In this document: positions 42,085 through 50,449 of the stretch, one piece after another
Layout: every line of letters begins with the position of its first letter
Numbering within the stretch: position 1 is the stretch's first letter
Notes under the pieces: model-generated
The model's database searches: none
Told to the model about the DNA's origin: nothing
Seen by the model: the letters and a program-made list of their open reading frames with translations, nothing else
Program-made: the position numbers and the translations under genes
Assembly (NCBI RefSeq): GCF_900090195.1
Contig: NZ_LT607803.1
Location: 3,472,001 to 3,536,000, forward strand
Origin: Variovorax sp. HW608
Lineage (GTDB): Bacteria > Pseudomonadota > Gammaproteobacteria > Burkholderiales > Burkholderiaceae_C
Length of the DNA: 64,000 nt
Direction: 5' to 3'

Positions 42085-42238
42085 GGGTCGAGTGTAGGGA
42101 GGCGGCCAGGTCGGGCGGGCGATAGGTACAAACCCCGGCGAGACGCGGAGGACCATCCGGCCTATCGTCGGCGCGCCAGCGACGCCGGACGCAGCCCGGC
42201 CCACCGTTCGCAAATAACAACCCTCACAGGATTTCGAT

Positions 42239-42634
42239 ATGACCCACACCCTCGCGCTCGTGATCTATATGGCGATCCTGACGTGGCTCACGCTGCTTGT
42301 CGCGAGCCTCATCCGGGTGAAGGGATGGACGGTTTCCGGCACCATGGTCGCGCTGGGCAACCGCGACAACCTGCCCTCGGCCACGCCGTTCGCGGGACGG
42401 GCCGAGCGCGCGGCGCGCAACACGCTGGAGAACTTCATTCTCTTTGCCGCGATCGCACTGGTTGCGCACGCGGCGGGCGCCAACAGTCCGAAGGTGGCCA
42501 CCGGCGCGGACATCTTCTTCTGGGCGCGCGTGCTGTACATCCCGGTCTACTACGCCGGTATCGCCTATTTGCGCACGGCAATCTGGGGGGTCAGCATCGT
42601 CGGACTGGCGATGATGGTTCTCGCCATCTGGTAG
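42239..42634 (+). CDS. MAPEG-family membrane protein
   Basis: 131 residues with four hydrophobic helices. The stretch GRAERAARNTLENFILFAAI is the conserved MAPEG helix-2 motif, and VLYIPVYYAGIAYLRTAIW the third and fourth helices. The eukaryotic family includes glutathione transferases and leukotriene C4 synthase; the bacterial role is uncertain. Starts at an ATG behind AGGA. Confidence 0.85.
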   Translation: MTHTLALVIYMAILTWLTLLVASLIRVKGWTVSGTMVALGNRDNLPSATPFAGRAERAARNTLENFILFAAIALVAHAAGANSPKVATGADIFFWARVLYIPVYYAGIAYLRTAIWGVSIVGLAMMVLAIW

Positions 42635-42670
42635 AGGGGCGCAGGCCGCCGGGGAACATTCGGCGGGGAC

Positions 42671-42844
42671 TCACGCCAGCACCCGCCTCAACGCCCGGAT
42701 GCGCTGCCATACCTGGGCTGGTGCATCGGCCATGCCCATCACTTGGACACAGCGCTCCGGCCATGCGGTGCGTTCGGCCATGCGGTCGATCTCGCGCAGG
42801 CCGCATCGGATGTAACTGTCCCCTCGGCCGCTTAGACCCAAGGG
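42671..42844 (-). pseudogene. Coding-like C-terminal remnant of an unrecognised gene
   Basis: In the 271-bp gap before hpaR one minus-strand frame of 58 codons has no proper start but reads protein-like: YIRCGLREIDRMAERTAW, then CVQVMGMADAPAQVW and QRIRALRRVLA before a TGA. It looks like the last part of a gene whose front is lost. The family is not recognised, and a chance open frame in GC-rich DNA is possible. Confidence 0.25.
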
Positions 42845-42867
42845 TTAACCCGAGGTGCATCTCGCCC

Positions 42868-42895
42868 CGATTTATTTAACATATTAAATAAATCG
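42868..42895. promoter_or_regulatory. Near-perfect palindrome, probable HpaR operator
   Basis: CGATTTATTTAA-CATA-TTAAATAAATCG: 12-bp arms around a 4-base centre, strikingly AT-rich in GC-rich surroundings and ending 10 bp before the hpaR start. MarR-type HpaR repressors bind such palindromes overlapping promoters of hpa operons and release them on binding the aromatic substrate. Its place implies autoregulation and control of the downstream hpa genes. Confidence 0.7.
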
Positions 42896-42905
42896 AGAGA
42901 CAGCC

Positions 42906-43337
42906 ATGAGCACCGCCTTCACGCACCGCAACTTGCCGCGCCTGCTTCTGCAGGCGCGCGAAGCCGTGATGGCGCACACGCGGCCGAGCCTGCGCGAGCA
43001 TGAGCTGTCTGACCAGCAATGGCGCGTGCTGCGCGTGCTCGGCGAACACGGCGCGGTGGAAACCGGCCGGGTGGCGCGCGAGGCCTTCATCCTCGGTCCG
43101 AGCCTCACCGGCGTGCTCGCACGCATGGAGCGCGACGGGCTCATCACGCGAAGCCGCGATCCCGAAGACCAGCGCTGCACCGTCATCGAGGCGACGCCGC
43201 ACGGGCGCAAGCTGGTGGCGCGGCTCTCGGTGAGCATCGAGGCGCACTACAAGTGGATGGAAGAGTCGCTCGGCAAGGAGAAGCTCACCCAGCTCTACGC
43301 CTTGCTCGACGAACTGATCGCACTGGAGCAACCATGA
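42906..43337 (+). CDS. hpaR: Homoprotocatechuate pathway repressor HpaR (MarR family)
   Basis: 143 residues. Opens with FTHRNLPRLLLQAREAVMAH, characteristic of HpaR. The winged helix covers LSDQQWRVLRVLGEHGAV to the wing DRDPEDQRC-like ITRSRDPEDQRCTVIEAT. It represses the meta-cleavage operon until 4-hydroxyphenylacetate or a related aromatic binds. A matching palindrome sits just upstream and hpaG1 follows on the same strand. Confidence 0.9.
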   Translation: MSTAFTHRNLPRLLLQAREAVMAHTRPSLREHELSDQQWRVLRVLGEHGAVETGRVAREAFILGPSLTGVLARMERDGLITRSRDPEDQRCTVIEATPHGRKLVARLSVSIEAHYKWMEESLGKEKLTQLYALLDELIALEQP

Positions 43338-43340
43338 ACC

Positions 43341-43417
43341 CCCACTCTCCGCACTCCGTGTCGTCGCGGCCCCCCGAGGGGGCACGTTTCGCCTTGGGGC
43401 GGCCCGGCGGCGAAACC
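43341..43417. repeat. GC-rich extragenic repeat with hairpin between hpaR and hpaG1
   Basis: The spacer holds GCCCCC-CGA-GGGGGC (43369-43383) within CTCCGCACTCCGTGTCGTCG...CTTGGGGCGGCCCGGCGG. Text of this kind recurs between genes in Comamonadaceae genomes. It is open in the hpaG1 frame from an ATG at 43334 that overlaps the hpaR stop, but the encoded residues (SSRPPEGARFALGRPGGE) look like repeat DNA. The later ATG at 43418 was therefore chosen as the hpaG1 start. Confidence 0.45.
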
Positions 43418-44041
43418 ATGAGTTTCCTACCCACCGGCACGGTCTACGGCGTGCTCCTCAACTTCCGCGCGGAAGTCGAGGCGCTCGCGCCGCAGATGAC
43501 GCAGCCGCCCTACAAGGCGCCGCCGAAGGCACCCGTCCTCTATGTGAAGACGGCCAACACCTGGAGTCCGAGCGGCAGCGCGATCACGATGCCGTCGCAT
43601 GTCGCCGAGGTCGAAGTGGGCGCGACGATCGCGATGGTGATCGGACCGGACAACGACGTCGAAGGCTTCGTGCTGATGAACGATCTCTCGATCCCGCACG
43701 CGAGCTTCTTCCGCCCGCCGGTCAAGTACAAGTGCCTCGACGGCTTCCTCGGCATCGGTCCCGCGATGCGCGACGCGCAGGAGGTCGCCGATCCGTCGGA
43801 GTTCAGGCTCGAGGTGCGCATCAACGGCGAGCTTCGGCAATCGGTCGATTTTTCGAAGACGGTGCGCAACGCCTCGCAATTGCTCTCGGACGTGGGCGCG
43901 TTCATGACGCTCGCACACGGCGACGTGCTGATGCTCGGCTGCGATGCCGGCCGGCCGCTCGCACGCGCCGGGGACACCATCGAGATCAGCGCGCCGGGCT
44001 TCGAGACGCTGGTCAACACGCTCGTGAAGGAGAAGGCATGA
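43418..44041 (+). CDS. hpaG1: HpaG1, homoprotocatechuate isomerase/decarboxylase subunit (FAH family)
   Basis: 207 residues of the fumarylacetoacetate-hydrolase fold. Opens with SFLPTGTVYGVLLNFRAEVE. The middle has VLYVKTANTWSPSGSAI, the acidic metal site around VAEVEVGATIAMVIG, and FFRPPVKYKCLDGFLGIGPA. With HpaG2 it decarboxylates and isomerises the C8 ring-cleavage product to 2-oxohept-3-enedioate. In many organisms the two halves are fused; here they are separate genes joined by a 4-bp overlap (ATGA, 44038-44041). Confidence 0.85.
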   Translation: MSFLPTGTVYGVLLNFRAEVEALAPQMTQPPYKAPPKAPVLYVKTANTWSPSGSAITMPSHVAEVEVGATIAMVIGPDNDVEGFVLMNDLSIPHASFFRPPVKYKCLDGFLGIGPAMRDAQEVADPSEFRLEVRINGELRQSVDFSKTVRNASQLLSDVGAFMTLAHGDVLMLGCDAGRPLARAGDTIEISAPGFETLVNTLVKEKA

Positions 44042-44790
44042 AGCGCGCACGCATCCTCTATGAAGGCACGGTGCATGACGCGGTCGAGAGCGACGGCCAG
44101 TTGCTGCTGGGCGACGGCCGCAGAGTGGCGCTCGACGTGGTCACCTGGCTGCCGCCGCTCGCACCGACGCCGCTCCCGCGCACCATCCTCGCGCTCGGGC
44201 TCAACTACGCGGACCATGCGAAGGAACTCGAATTCAAGGCGCCGGAAGAGCCGCTGGTGTTCGTGAAGGGCGAGAGCACGCTCACCGGCCACCGCCAACT
44301 CACCTATCGCCCGTCGGACGTGCAGTTCATGCACTACGAATGCGAGCTCGTGATCGTCATCGGCAAGACCGCGCGCAAGGTCAAGCGCGATGACGCCTAT
44401 GACTTCATCGGCGGCTACACGGTCGCCAACGACTATGCGATCCGCGACTACCTCGAGAACTGGTATCGCCCCAACCTGCGCGTGAAGAACCGCGACACCT
44501 GCACGCCGATCGGCCCGTGGCTGGTCGATGCCAAGGACGTGCCCGACCCGATGTCGCTGGCCCTTTCGACCACGGTCAACGGCAAGCTGACGCAGTCGGG
44601 CAACACGAAGGACATGATCTTCGACGCGCCCTTCCTCATCGAGTACTTCAGCAGCTTCATGACGCTGCAACCCGGCGATCTGATCCTCACGGGCACGCCG
44701 GATGGCGTGGTGGATTGCCGCCCCGGCGACGTCATCGTGACCGAGATCGAACACATCGGCGCGCTCGTCAACACCATTGCCGCGGCCTGA
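44038..44790 (+). CDS. hpaG2: HpaG2, homoprotocatechuate isomerase/decarboxylase subunit (FAH family)
   Basis: 250 residues. The FAH-family substrate loop is ILALGLNYADHAKELEFK, the metal-binding acids are in MHYECELVIVIG, and IGGYTVANDYAIRDYLENWY follows. The late GDLILTGTPDGVVDCRPGD is the usual family ending. Works with HpaG1. The start ATG overlaps the hpaG1 stop, so translation is coupled. Confidence 0.9.
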   Translation: MKRARILYEGTVHDAVESDGQLLLGDGRRVALDVVTWLPPLAPTPLPRTILALGLNYADHAKELEFKAPEEPLVFVKGESTLTGHRQLTYRPSDVQFMHYECELVIVIGKTARKVKRDDAYDFIGGYTVANDYAIRDYLENWYRPNLRVKNRDTCTPIGPWLVDAKDVPDPMSLALSTTVNGKLTQSGNTKDMIFDAPFLIEYFSSFMTLQPGDLILTGTPDGVVDCRPGDVIVTEIEHIGALVNTIAAA

Positions 44791-44841
44791 GCGAGAGCGC
44801 GCCGCCCCTCTTTTTTTTCAACGGAAGCCGAGAGAGACAAG

Positions 44842-45822
44842 ATGATGAAGAAGATGATCAAGCTCGTGGCCGCGATGGTCGCGCTGGCCGCATCGGTGCT
44901 GGCATTCGACGCACCGGCGCAGAGCTATCCGGCCAAGCCGGTGCGCTGGGTGGTCGGCTATCCGGCCGGCGGCGGCACCGACTTCCTGGCGCGCACGGTG
45001 GGCACGCAGCTGTCGCAGCAGCTCGGCCAGCCGGTGCTCATCGACAACCGGCCCGGCGCCGCCGCCATCATCGCGTCGGAGATCGTGGCGCGCTCGCCCG
45101 GCGACGGCTACACCGTGTTCTCGGCCGACAACGGCGTGCTGGTCTACAACCCGGTGCTCTACAGGAAGCTGCCCTACGACGCCGAGAAGGACTTCGTCGC
45201 CCTCGGCATGATGGGCCGCTCGCCCCTGATCATCACGGCCGCGCCAGGCACGGGCTTCGCCGATGCCAAGGCGCTGATCGCTGCGCTGCGCAAGGAGCCG
45301 GGCAAGTACAGCATCGCGACGCCGGGCGCCGGCAGCCCGCACCACCTGGCGCTGGAGCTTTTCCAGCGCGAGGCCGGCGTGCAACTGCTGCACGTGCCCT
45401 ACAAGGGCGGCGCTCCGGCACTGCAGGACCTGATGGGCGGCCAGGTGCCGCTGATGATGCTCGACCTGCCGAGCGGCATCAGCGCGGTCAAGGCCGGCAA
45501 GGTGGTGCCGCTGCTCGCGATGTCGGGCGAGCGCGTGCCGCAGCTGCCGCAGGTGCCGACCGCGAAAGAACTCGGCTTCGGCGAGGTCGAGGCCTACACC
45601 TGGCAGGGCCTGGTAGTGCCAGCCGCGACGCCGAAGGACATCCAGCAGAAGCTGGGCGCCGACCTGCTGAAGGCCATGAACGACGCCGCCGTGCGCCAGA
45701 AGCTGTTCGACGCCGGCTGGGAAGCACGACCCACCAACGCCGCCGACATGAACCGCTACGTGCAGTCGGAGCGCAAGAAATGGCAGGCCCTGATCGCTGC
45801 GCGCGAGATCCGAATCGACTGA
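44842..45822 (+). CDS. Bug/TctC-type extracytoplasmic solute receptor
   Basis: 326 residues. A signal peptide (about 1-27) precedes the mature receptor beginning YPAKPVRWVVGYPAGGGTDF. Bug-family marks include VLIDNRPGAAAIIASEIVA, YSIATPGAGSPHHLALELF and HVPYKGGAPALQDLMGGQV. Such periplasmic binding proteins feed tripartite tricarboxylate transporters, but no TctAB genes are in the window, as usual for orphan Bug receptors of Burkholderiales. The position inside the hpa operon suggests an aromatic or dicarboxylate ligand. Confidence 0.9.
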   Translation: MMKKMIKLVAAMVALAASVLAFDAPAQSYPAKPVRWVVGYPAGGGTDFLARTVGTQLSQQLGQPVLIDNRPGAAAIIASEIVARSPGDGYTVFSADNGVLVYNPVLYRKLPYDAEKDFVALGMMGRSPLIITAAPGTGFADAKALIAALRKEPGKYSIATPGAGSPHHLALELFQREAGVQLLHVPYKGGAPALQDLMGGQVPLMMLDLPSGISAVKAGKVVPLLAMSGERVPQLPQVPTAKELGFGEVEAYTWQGLVVPAATPKDIQQKLGADLLKAMNDAAVRQKLFDAGWEARPTNAADMNRYVQSERKKWQALIAAREIRID

Positions 45823-45837
45823 ACCCCGAAAGCCCCC

Positions 45838-47295
45838 ATGCAAATCGACCACCTCATCAACGGCAAGCCGGTCGCGGGCCGCGACTATTTCCAGACCGTC
45901 AACCCCGCCACGCAGGAAGTGCTGGCCGAGGTCGCTGCTGGCGGCGAAGCCGAGGTCAACGCCGCCGTCGCGGCCGCGAAGGAAGCCTTTCCGAAGTGGG
46001 CCGGCATGCCGGCGACCGAGCGCGCGAAGCTGATCCGCAAGCTCGGCGACCTGATCGCCAAGAACGTGCCCGAGATCGCGCAGACCGAGACCAACGACTG
46101 CGGCCAGGTGATCGCCCAGACCGGCAAGCAGCTCGTGCCGCGCGCGGCGGACAACTTCTACTACTTCGCCGAGATGTGCACGCGGGTCGATGGCCACACC
46201 TATCCGACGCCCACGCACCTGAACTACACCCTCTTCCATCCGGTCGGCGTATGCGCGCTGATCTCGCCGTGGAACGTGCCCTTCATGACCGCGACCTGGA
46301 AGGTCGCGCCCTGCCTCGCCTTCGGCAACACGGCGGTGCTCAAGATGAGCGAGCTGTCGCCGATGACCGCGGCGCGGCTTGGCGAGCTCGCGCTCGAAGC
46401 GGGCATCCCGGCGGGCGTGCTGAACCTCGTGCATGGCTACGGCAAGGACGCCGGCGAGCCGCTGGTGGCGCATCCGGATGTGCGCGCGATCTCCTTCACC
46501 GGATCGACCGCGACCGGCAACCGCATCGTGAAGACGGCGGGCCTGAAGAAGTTCAGCATGGAACTCGGCGGCAAGAGCCCGTTCGTGATCTTCGATGACG
46601 CCGACTTCGAACGCGCGCTCGACGCCGCGGTGTTCATGATCTTCAGCAACAACGGCGAGCGCTGCACGGCGGGCAGTCGCATCCTGGTGCAGCAGTCGAT
46701 CTACGCGAAGTTCGTCGATTGCTTCGTCGAGCGTGCCAGGCGCATCACGGTCGGCGATCCGCTCGACGAGAAGACGATCGTCGGTCCGATGATCTCGCAG
46801 GCCCATCTGGCCAAGGTGCGCAGCTACATCGAGCTCGGCCCCAAGGAAGGCGCGACGATGCTCTGCGGCGGCCTCGGAGCGCCCGAGCTGCCGGACCGCG
46901 TGAAGAAAGGCAACTATGTGCTGCCGACCGTCTTCGCCGACGTGGACAACCGCATGAAGATCGCGCGGGACGAGATCTTCGGGCCGGTGGCCTGCCTGAT
47001 CCCGTTCAAGGACGAGGCCGATGCGATCCGCCTGGCCAACGACATCGAGTACGGGCTCTCCAGCTACGTGTGGACCGAGAACATCGGCAAGGCGCACCGC
47101 GTGGCCGCCGCGATCGAGGCGGGCATGTGCTTCGTCAACAGTCAGAACGTGCGCGACCTGCGCCAGCCCTTCGGCGGCACCAAGGCCTCGGGCACGGGGC
47201 GCGAAGGCGGCACCTGGAGCTACGAGGTGTTCTGCGAGCCGAAGAACGTCGCAGTCTCGCTCGGCAGTCATCACATTCCACATTGGGGAGTCTAA
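45838..47295 (+). CDS. hpaE: 5-carboxymethyl-2-hydroxymuconate semialdehyde dehydrogenase
   Basis: 485 residues of the NAD-dependent aldehyde dehydrogenase family. Signatures: LISPWNVPFMTATWKVAPCL, the NAD loop SFTGSTATGNRIVKTAG, catalytic Glu in MELGGKSPFVIF and catalytic Cys in FSNNGERCTAGSRI. It oxidises the semialdehyde made by HpaD. The operon position between the ring-cleavage and isomerase genes supports HpaE over other dehydrogenases. Starts 15 bp after the Bug gene. Confidence 0.9.
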   Translation: MQIDHLINGKPVAGRDYFQTVNPATQEVLAEVAAGGEAEVNAAVAAAKEAFPKWAGMPATERAKLIRKLGDLIAKNVPEIAQTETNDCGQVIAQTGKQLVPRAADNFYYFAEMCTRVDGHTYPTPTHLNYTLFHPVGVCALISPWNVPFMTATWKVAPCLAFGNTAVLKMSELSPMTAARLGELALEAGIPAGVLNLVHGYGKDAGEPLVAHPDVRAISFTGSTATGNRIVKTAGLKKFSMELGGKSPFVIFDDADFERALDAAVFMIFSNNGERCTAGSRILVQQSIYAKFVDCFVERARRITVGDPLDEKTIVGPMISQAHLAKVRSYIELGPKEGATMLCGGLGAPELPDRVKKGNYVLPTVFADVDNRMKIARDEIFGPVACLIPFKDEADAIRLANDIEYGLSSYVWTENIGKAHRVAAAIEAGMCFVNSQNVRDLRQPFGGTKASGTGREGGTWSYEVFCEPKNVAVSLGSHHIPHWGV

Positions 47296-47297
47296 TC

Positions 47298-48221
47298 ATG
47301 GGCAAGCTCGCACTCGCCGCCAAGATCACGCACGTCCCCTCCCTCTACCTCAGCGAGCTCGACGGTCCGCGCAAGGGGAGCCGCCAGGCCGCCATCGACG
47401 GCCACCGCGAAATCGGCCGCCGCTGCCGCGAACTGGGGGTGGACACCATCGTGGTGTTCGACACCCACTGGCTGGTCAACGCGAGCTATCACCTGAACTG
47501 CGCGCCGCACTTCAAGGGCATCTATTCGAGCAACGAGTTGCCTCACTTCATCAGCAACATGCCGTTCGAGATTCCGGGCAACCCGGAACTCGGCAAGCTG
47601 CTCGCGAAGACCTGCAACGAGTGGGGCGTGGAAACGCTGGCGCACGATGCCACCACGCTCGGGCCGGAGTACGGCACGCTGGTGCCGATGCGCTACATGA
47701 ACGAGGACCTGCACTTCAAGGCGATTTGCGTGTCGGCGCTGTGCACCGGCCACTACCTGAACGACAGCGCGCGCCTCGGCTGGGCGATGCGCCGCGCGGT
47801 GGAGGACCACTACGACGGCACCGTGGCCTTCTTCGCGAGCGGCTCGCTCTCGCATCGCTTCGCGCAGAACGGGCTGGCGCCGCAGTTCGCCGACCGCATC
47901 TGGAGCCCGCTGCTCGAGCACATGGACCACGACGTGGTGCAGATGTGGCAGAACGGCGAATGGTCCGACTTCTGTTCGATGCTGCCGGAGTACGCGGTCA
48001 AGGGCCACGGCGAAGGTTTCATGCACGACACCGCGATGATCCTCGGCGCGCTCGGCTGGTCGGCCTACGACGGCAAGGCGGAAGTGATCACGCCCTACTT
48101 CGGCTCCTCGGGCACCGGGCAGATCAACGCGATCTTTCCGGTCACGCCGCAGGATGGGCGCGCCATTCCGAAGGCCCAGGCGTCGAGCGCCGAAGGCTTT
48201 CAGGCCGTTTCACGTCTCTGA
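47298..48221 (+). CDS. hpaD: 3,4-dihydroxyphenylacetate 2,3-dioxygenase (class III extradiol)
   Basis: 307 residues of the LigB-type extradiol fold. Metal and catalytic histidines appear in AAKITHVPSLYLSEL, VVFDTHWLVNASYHLN and FFASGSLSHRF. It opens homoprotocatechuate at the 2,3 bond using O2 and ferrous iron (or Mn). ATG at 47298, two bases after the hpaE stop, behind GGGGAG. Confidence 0.9.
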   Translation: MGKLALAAKITHVPSLYLSELDGPRKGSRQAAIDGHREIGRRCRELGVDTIVVFDTHWLVNASYHLNCAPHFKGIYSSNELPHFISNMPFEIPGNPELGKLLAKTCNEWGVETLAHDATTLGPEYGTLVPMRYMNEDLHFKAICVSALCTGHYLNDSARLGWAMRRAVEDHYDGTVAFFASGSLSHRFAQNGLAPQFADRIWSPLLEHMDHDVVQMWQNGEWSDFCSMLPEYAVKGHGEGFMHDTAMILGALGWSAYDGKAEVITPYFGSSGTGQINAIFPVTPQDGRAIPKAQASSAEGFQAVSRL

Positions 48222-48228
48222 GCTCGCC

Positions 48229-48636
48229 ATGCCGCATCTGGTCATCCTCTACACGCCGAACATCGAGCGCGAAACCGACATGAGCGCGCTCTGCCGCACG
48301 CTGGCCGACACCATGCTCGAGCAGCGCGACGAAGCGGGCAAGCAGGTCTTTCCGACCGGCGGCACGCGCGTGCTCGCCTATCCGGCCGCGCACTACGCGG
48401 TGGCCGACGGCAAGGGCGACTACGCCTTCGTCTACCTCAACCTGCGCATGGCCGCGGGCCGCAGCGACGCGGTGAAGCGGCGCGCGGGCGATGCGCTCAT
48501 CGAGAGCGCGAAGCGGCACTTCGAGCCGGTCTTCGCCAGGCGCCTCATCGGCATCACGCTGAACGTGGACGAAAGCCCCGGCCAGGTGTACGACGCCAAG
48601 CACAGCAACCTGCATCCCCTCTTCAACAACAAATAA
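48229..48636 (+). CDS. hpaF: 5-carboxymethyl-2-hydroxymuconate delta-isomerase
   Basis: 135 residues, [18 protein letters not shown] onward. After Met removal the N-terminal Pro is the catalytic base typical of the tautomerase superfamily (CHMI). The stretches [20 protein letters not shown] and [20 protein letters not shown] match HpaF. The ATG at 48229, eight bases past the hpaD stop, exposes this Pro and so decides the start. Confidence 0.9.
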   Translation: MPHLVILYTPNIERETDMSALCRTLADTMLEQRDEAGKQVFPTGGTRVLAYPAAHYAVADGKGDYAFVYLNLRMAAGRSDAVKRRAGDALIESAKRHFEPVFARRLIGITLNVDESPGQVYDAKHSNLHPLFNNK

Positions 48637-48644
48637 GGATCGCC

Positions 48645-49448
48645 ATGCTCGCCAGGGACGTCATCCAGCAACTCGCCGCCGAGTTGCACGAAAGCGAGAA
48701 GTCGCGCGTGCAGGTCGAGCATTTCTCCAAGCGCTATCCCGAGATGACCATCGAGGACGGCTACGCGATCTCGCGCGAATGGGTGAAGGCCAAGATCGCC
48801 GAAGGCCGCACGGTCAAGGGCCACAAGATCGGCCTCACCTCGCGCGCGATGCAGCAGGCGAGCCAGATCACCGAGCCCGACTACGGCACGCTGCTCGACG
48901 ACATGTTCTTCGAGCAGGGCGGCGACATTCCCTTCAAGCGCTTCATCGCGCCGCGCATCGAGGTCGAACTCGCCTTCGTGCTCGGCAAGCCGCTCAAGGG
49001 GCCGAACGTGACGATCTTCGACGTGCTCGCGGCCACCGACTACGTGGTGCCGGCGATCGAGATCATCGACGCGCGCATCGAGCAGTTCGACCGCCATACC
49101 AAGGCCATGCGCCGTGTCTTCGACACCATCGCCGACAACGCGGCGAATGCCGGCATCGTGATGGGCGGCCGTCCGGTCAAGCCCGATGCGGTGGACCTGC
49201 GCTGGGTCAGCGCGCTGCTCTACAAGAACGGCGTGATCGAGGAATCGGGCGTGGCCGCCGCGGTGCTGAACCATCCGGCCACCGGCGTGGCATGGCTCGC
49301 GAACAAGCTCGCGCCGTGGGACGAATACCTCGAAGCGGGCGAAGTGGTGCTCGGCGGCTCGTTCACGCGGCCGACCAACGCGGTGCCCGGCGATACCTTC
49401 CATGCCGACTACGGTCCGCTCGGCTCGATCGCCTTCCGCTTCGTCTGA
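48645..49448 (+). CDS. hpaH: 2-oxo-hept-3-ene-1,7-dioate hydratase
   Basis: 267 residues of the FAH-like hydratase/decarboxylase group. Seen: [74 protein letters not shown] and [17 protein letters not shown] [18 protein letters not shown]. It adds water to the linear dienoate before aldol cleavage. Eight bases behind hpaF. Confidence 0.9.
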   Translation: MLARDVIQQLAAELHESEKSRVQVEHFSKRYPEMTIEDGYAISREWVKAKIAEGRTVKGHKIGLTSRAMQQASQITEPDYGTLLDDMFFEQGGDIPFKRFIAPRIEVELAFVLGKPLKGPNVTIFDVLAATDYVVPAIEIIDARIEQFDRHTKAMRRVFDTIADNAANAGIVMGGRPVKPDAVDLRWVSALLYKNGVIEESGVAAAVLNHPATGVAWLANKLAPWDEYLEAGEVVLGGSFTRPTNAVPGDTFHADYGPLGSIAFRFV

Positions 49449-49472
49449 ACGTCATCGACTGAAAGAACCGAC

Positions 49473-50282
49473 ATGCAAACCCCCATCAACCTCTTCAAGC
49501 AGGCGCTCGCCGAAAAGCGCGCGCAGATCGGCCTCTGGCTCGGCCTCGCCGATGCGTACAGCGCGGAGATCTGCGCCGGCGCCGGTTTCGACTGGCTGCT
49601 GATCGACGGCGAGCATTCGCCGAACGGGCTCCAGAGCGTCCTCCAACAGGCGCAGGCGATCGCGGCCTATCCGGGTGCGAACGCGATCGCGCGCGTGCCG
49701 CTCGGCCATGGCGACGCGGGCACGGCGCTGATCAAGCAATACCTCGACCTCGGCGTGCAGACGCTGCTGGTGCCGATGGTCGATACCGCCGAGCAGGCGA
49801 AGGCGATCGTGCGCGCGATGCGCTATCCGCCGCACGGCATCCGCGGCATGGGCGGCGCACGCGCGTCGGGCTGGGGCCGCTATCCGGCCTACGCGAAGGA
49901 AGCGAACGACCGCGTCTGCCTGCTGGTGCAGGCGGAGTCGCGCGAGGCGCTCGCGAATCTCGATGCGATCGCGGCGGTGGATGGCGTGGATGGCGTCTTC
50001 ATCGGCCCGGCCGATCTGTCGGCCTCGATGGGGCACCTGGGCAATTCGGGCCATCCGGAAGTGCAGGCCGCGATCGAGGATGCGATCGCGCGCATCAACC
50101 GCGCGGGCAAGGCGGCGGGCATCCTGACACCGGACGAAACGCTGGCGAAGCGCTATCTGGAACTCGGCGCGCTCTTCGTCGCGGTCGGGCTCGACACCAA
50201 CCTGCTGGTGCGCCATACGACCGCGCTCGCGGCGCGCTTCAAGGGCAGTGCGGCAAAGACCCCATCGGGCGGCACCTACTAA
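49473..50282 (+). CDS. hpaI: 4-hydroxy-2-oxoheptanedioate aldolase
   Basis: 269 residues of the metal-dependent class II HpcH/HpaI aldolase family. Seen: [54 protein letters not shown], and [19 protein letters not shown]. It cleaves the hydroxy-oxo acid to pyruvate and succinic semialdehyde, the last hpa step. ATG at 49473. Confidence 0.92.
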   Translation: MQTPINLFKQALAEKRAQIGLWLGLADAYSAEICAGAGFDWLLIDGEHSPNGLQSVLQQAQAIAAYPGANAIARVPLGHGDAGTALIKQYLDLGVQTLLVPMVDTAEQAKAIVRAMRYPPHGIRGMGGARASGWGRYPAYAKEANDRVCLLVQAESREALANLDAIAAVDGVDGVFIGPADLSASMGHLGNSGHPEVQAAIEDAIARINRAGKAAGILTPDETLAKRYLELGALFVAVGLDTNLLVRHTTALAARFKGSAAKTPSGGTY

Positions 50283-50300
50283 CGCCATCCGATCCCATGA

Positions 50301-50432
50301 GCGAGACGTCAGGTAAACGCGGGGGTCCGGCACGGGGGCTTGCTGGAAAAATACGCGCACACCGTGCGCCCGGCTCACCTGGGCGCGGTGACCCACTCGG
50401 GCGCGGTCACGTGGCTGCGCAACGAATCCTGA
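50301..50432 (+). pseudogene. Possible C-terminal gene remnant between hpaI and the second Bug gene
   Basis: A 43-codon frame without a proper start ends at a TGA and reads LLEKYAHTVRPAHLGAVTH then SGAVTWLRNES, which looks like genuine coding sequence. It may be the tail of a gene mostly deleted from the operon. The family is not recognised, and the first dozen residues look like repeat DNA. Confidence 0.3.
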
Positions 50433-50449
50433 ACCCCCTTGGAGACACC

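Noticed and set aside
43334..43417. Longer hpaG1 start overlapping the hpaR stop
   Set aside because: The added residues come from repeat-like DNA and HpaG homologues begin near SFLPTGTVYG; kept only as a finding.
44811..44818. Run of eight T after hpaG2 as a terminator
   Set aside because: No stable stem precedes it, and the next genes continue the same operon.
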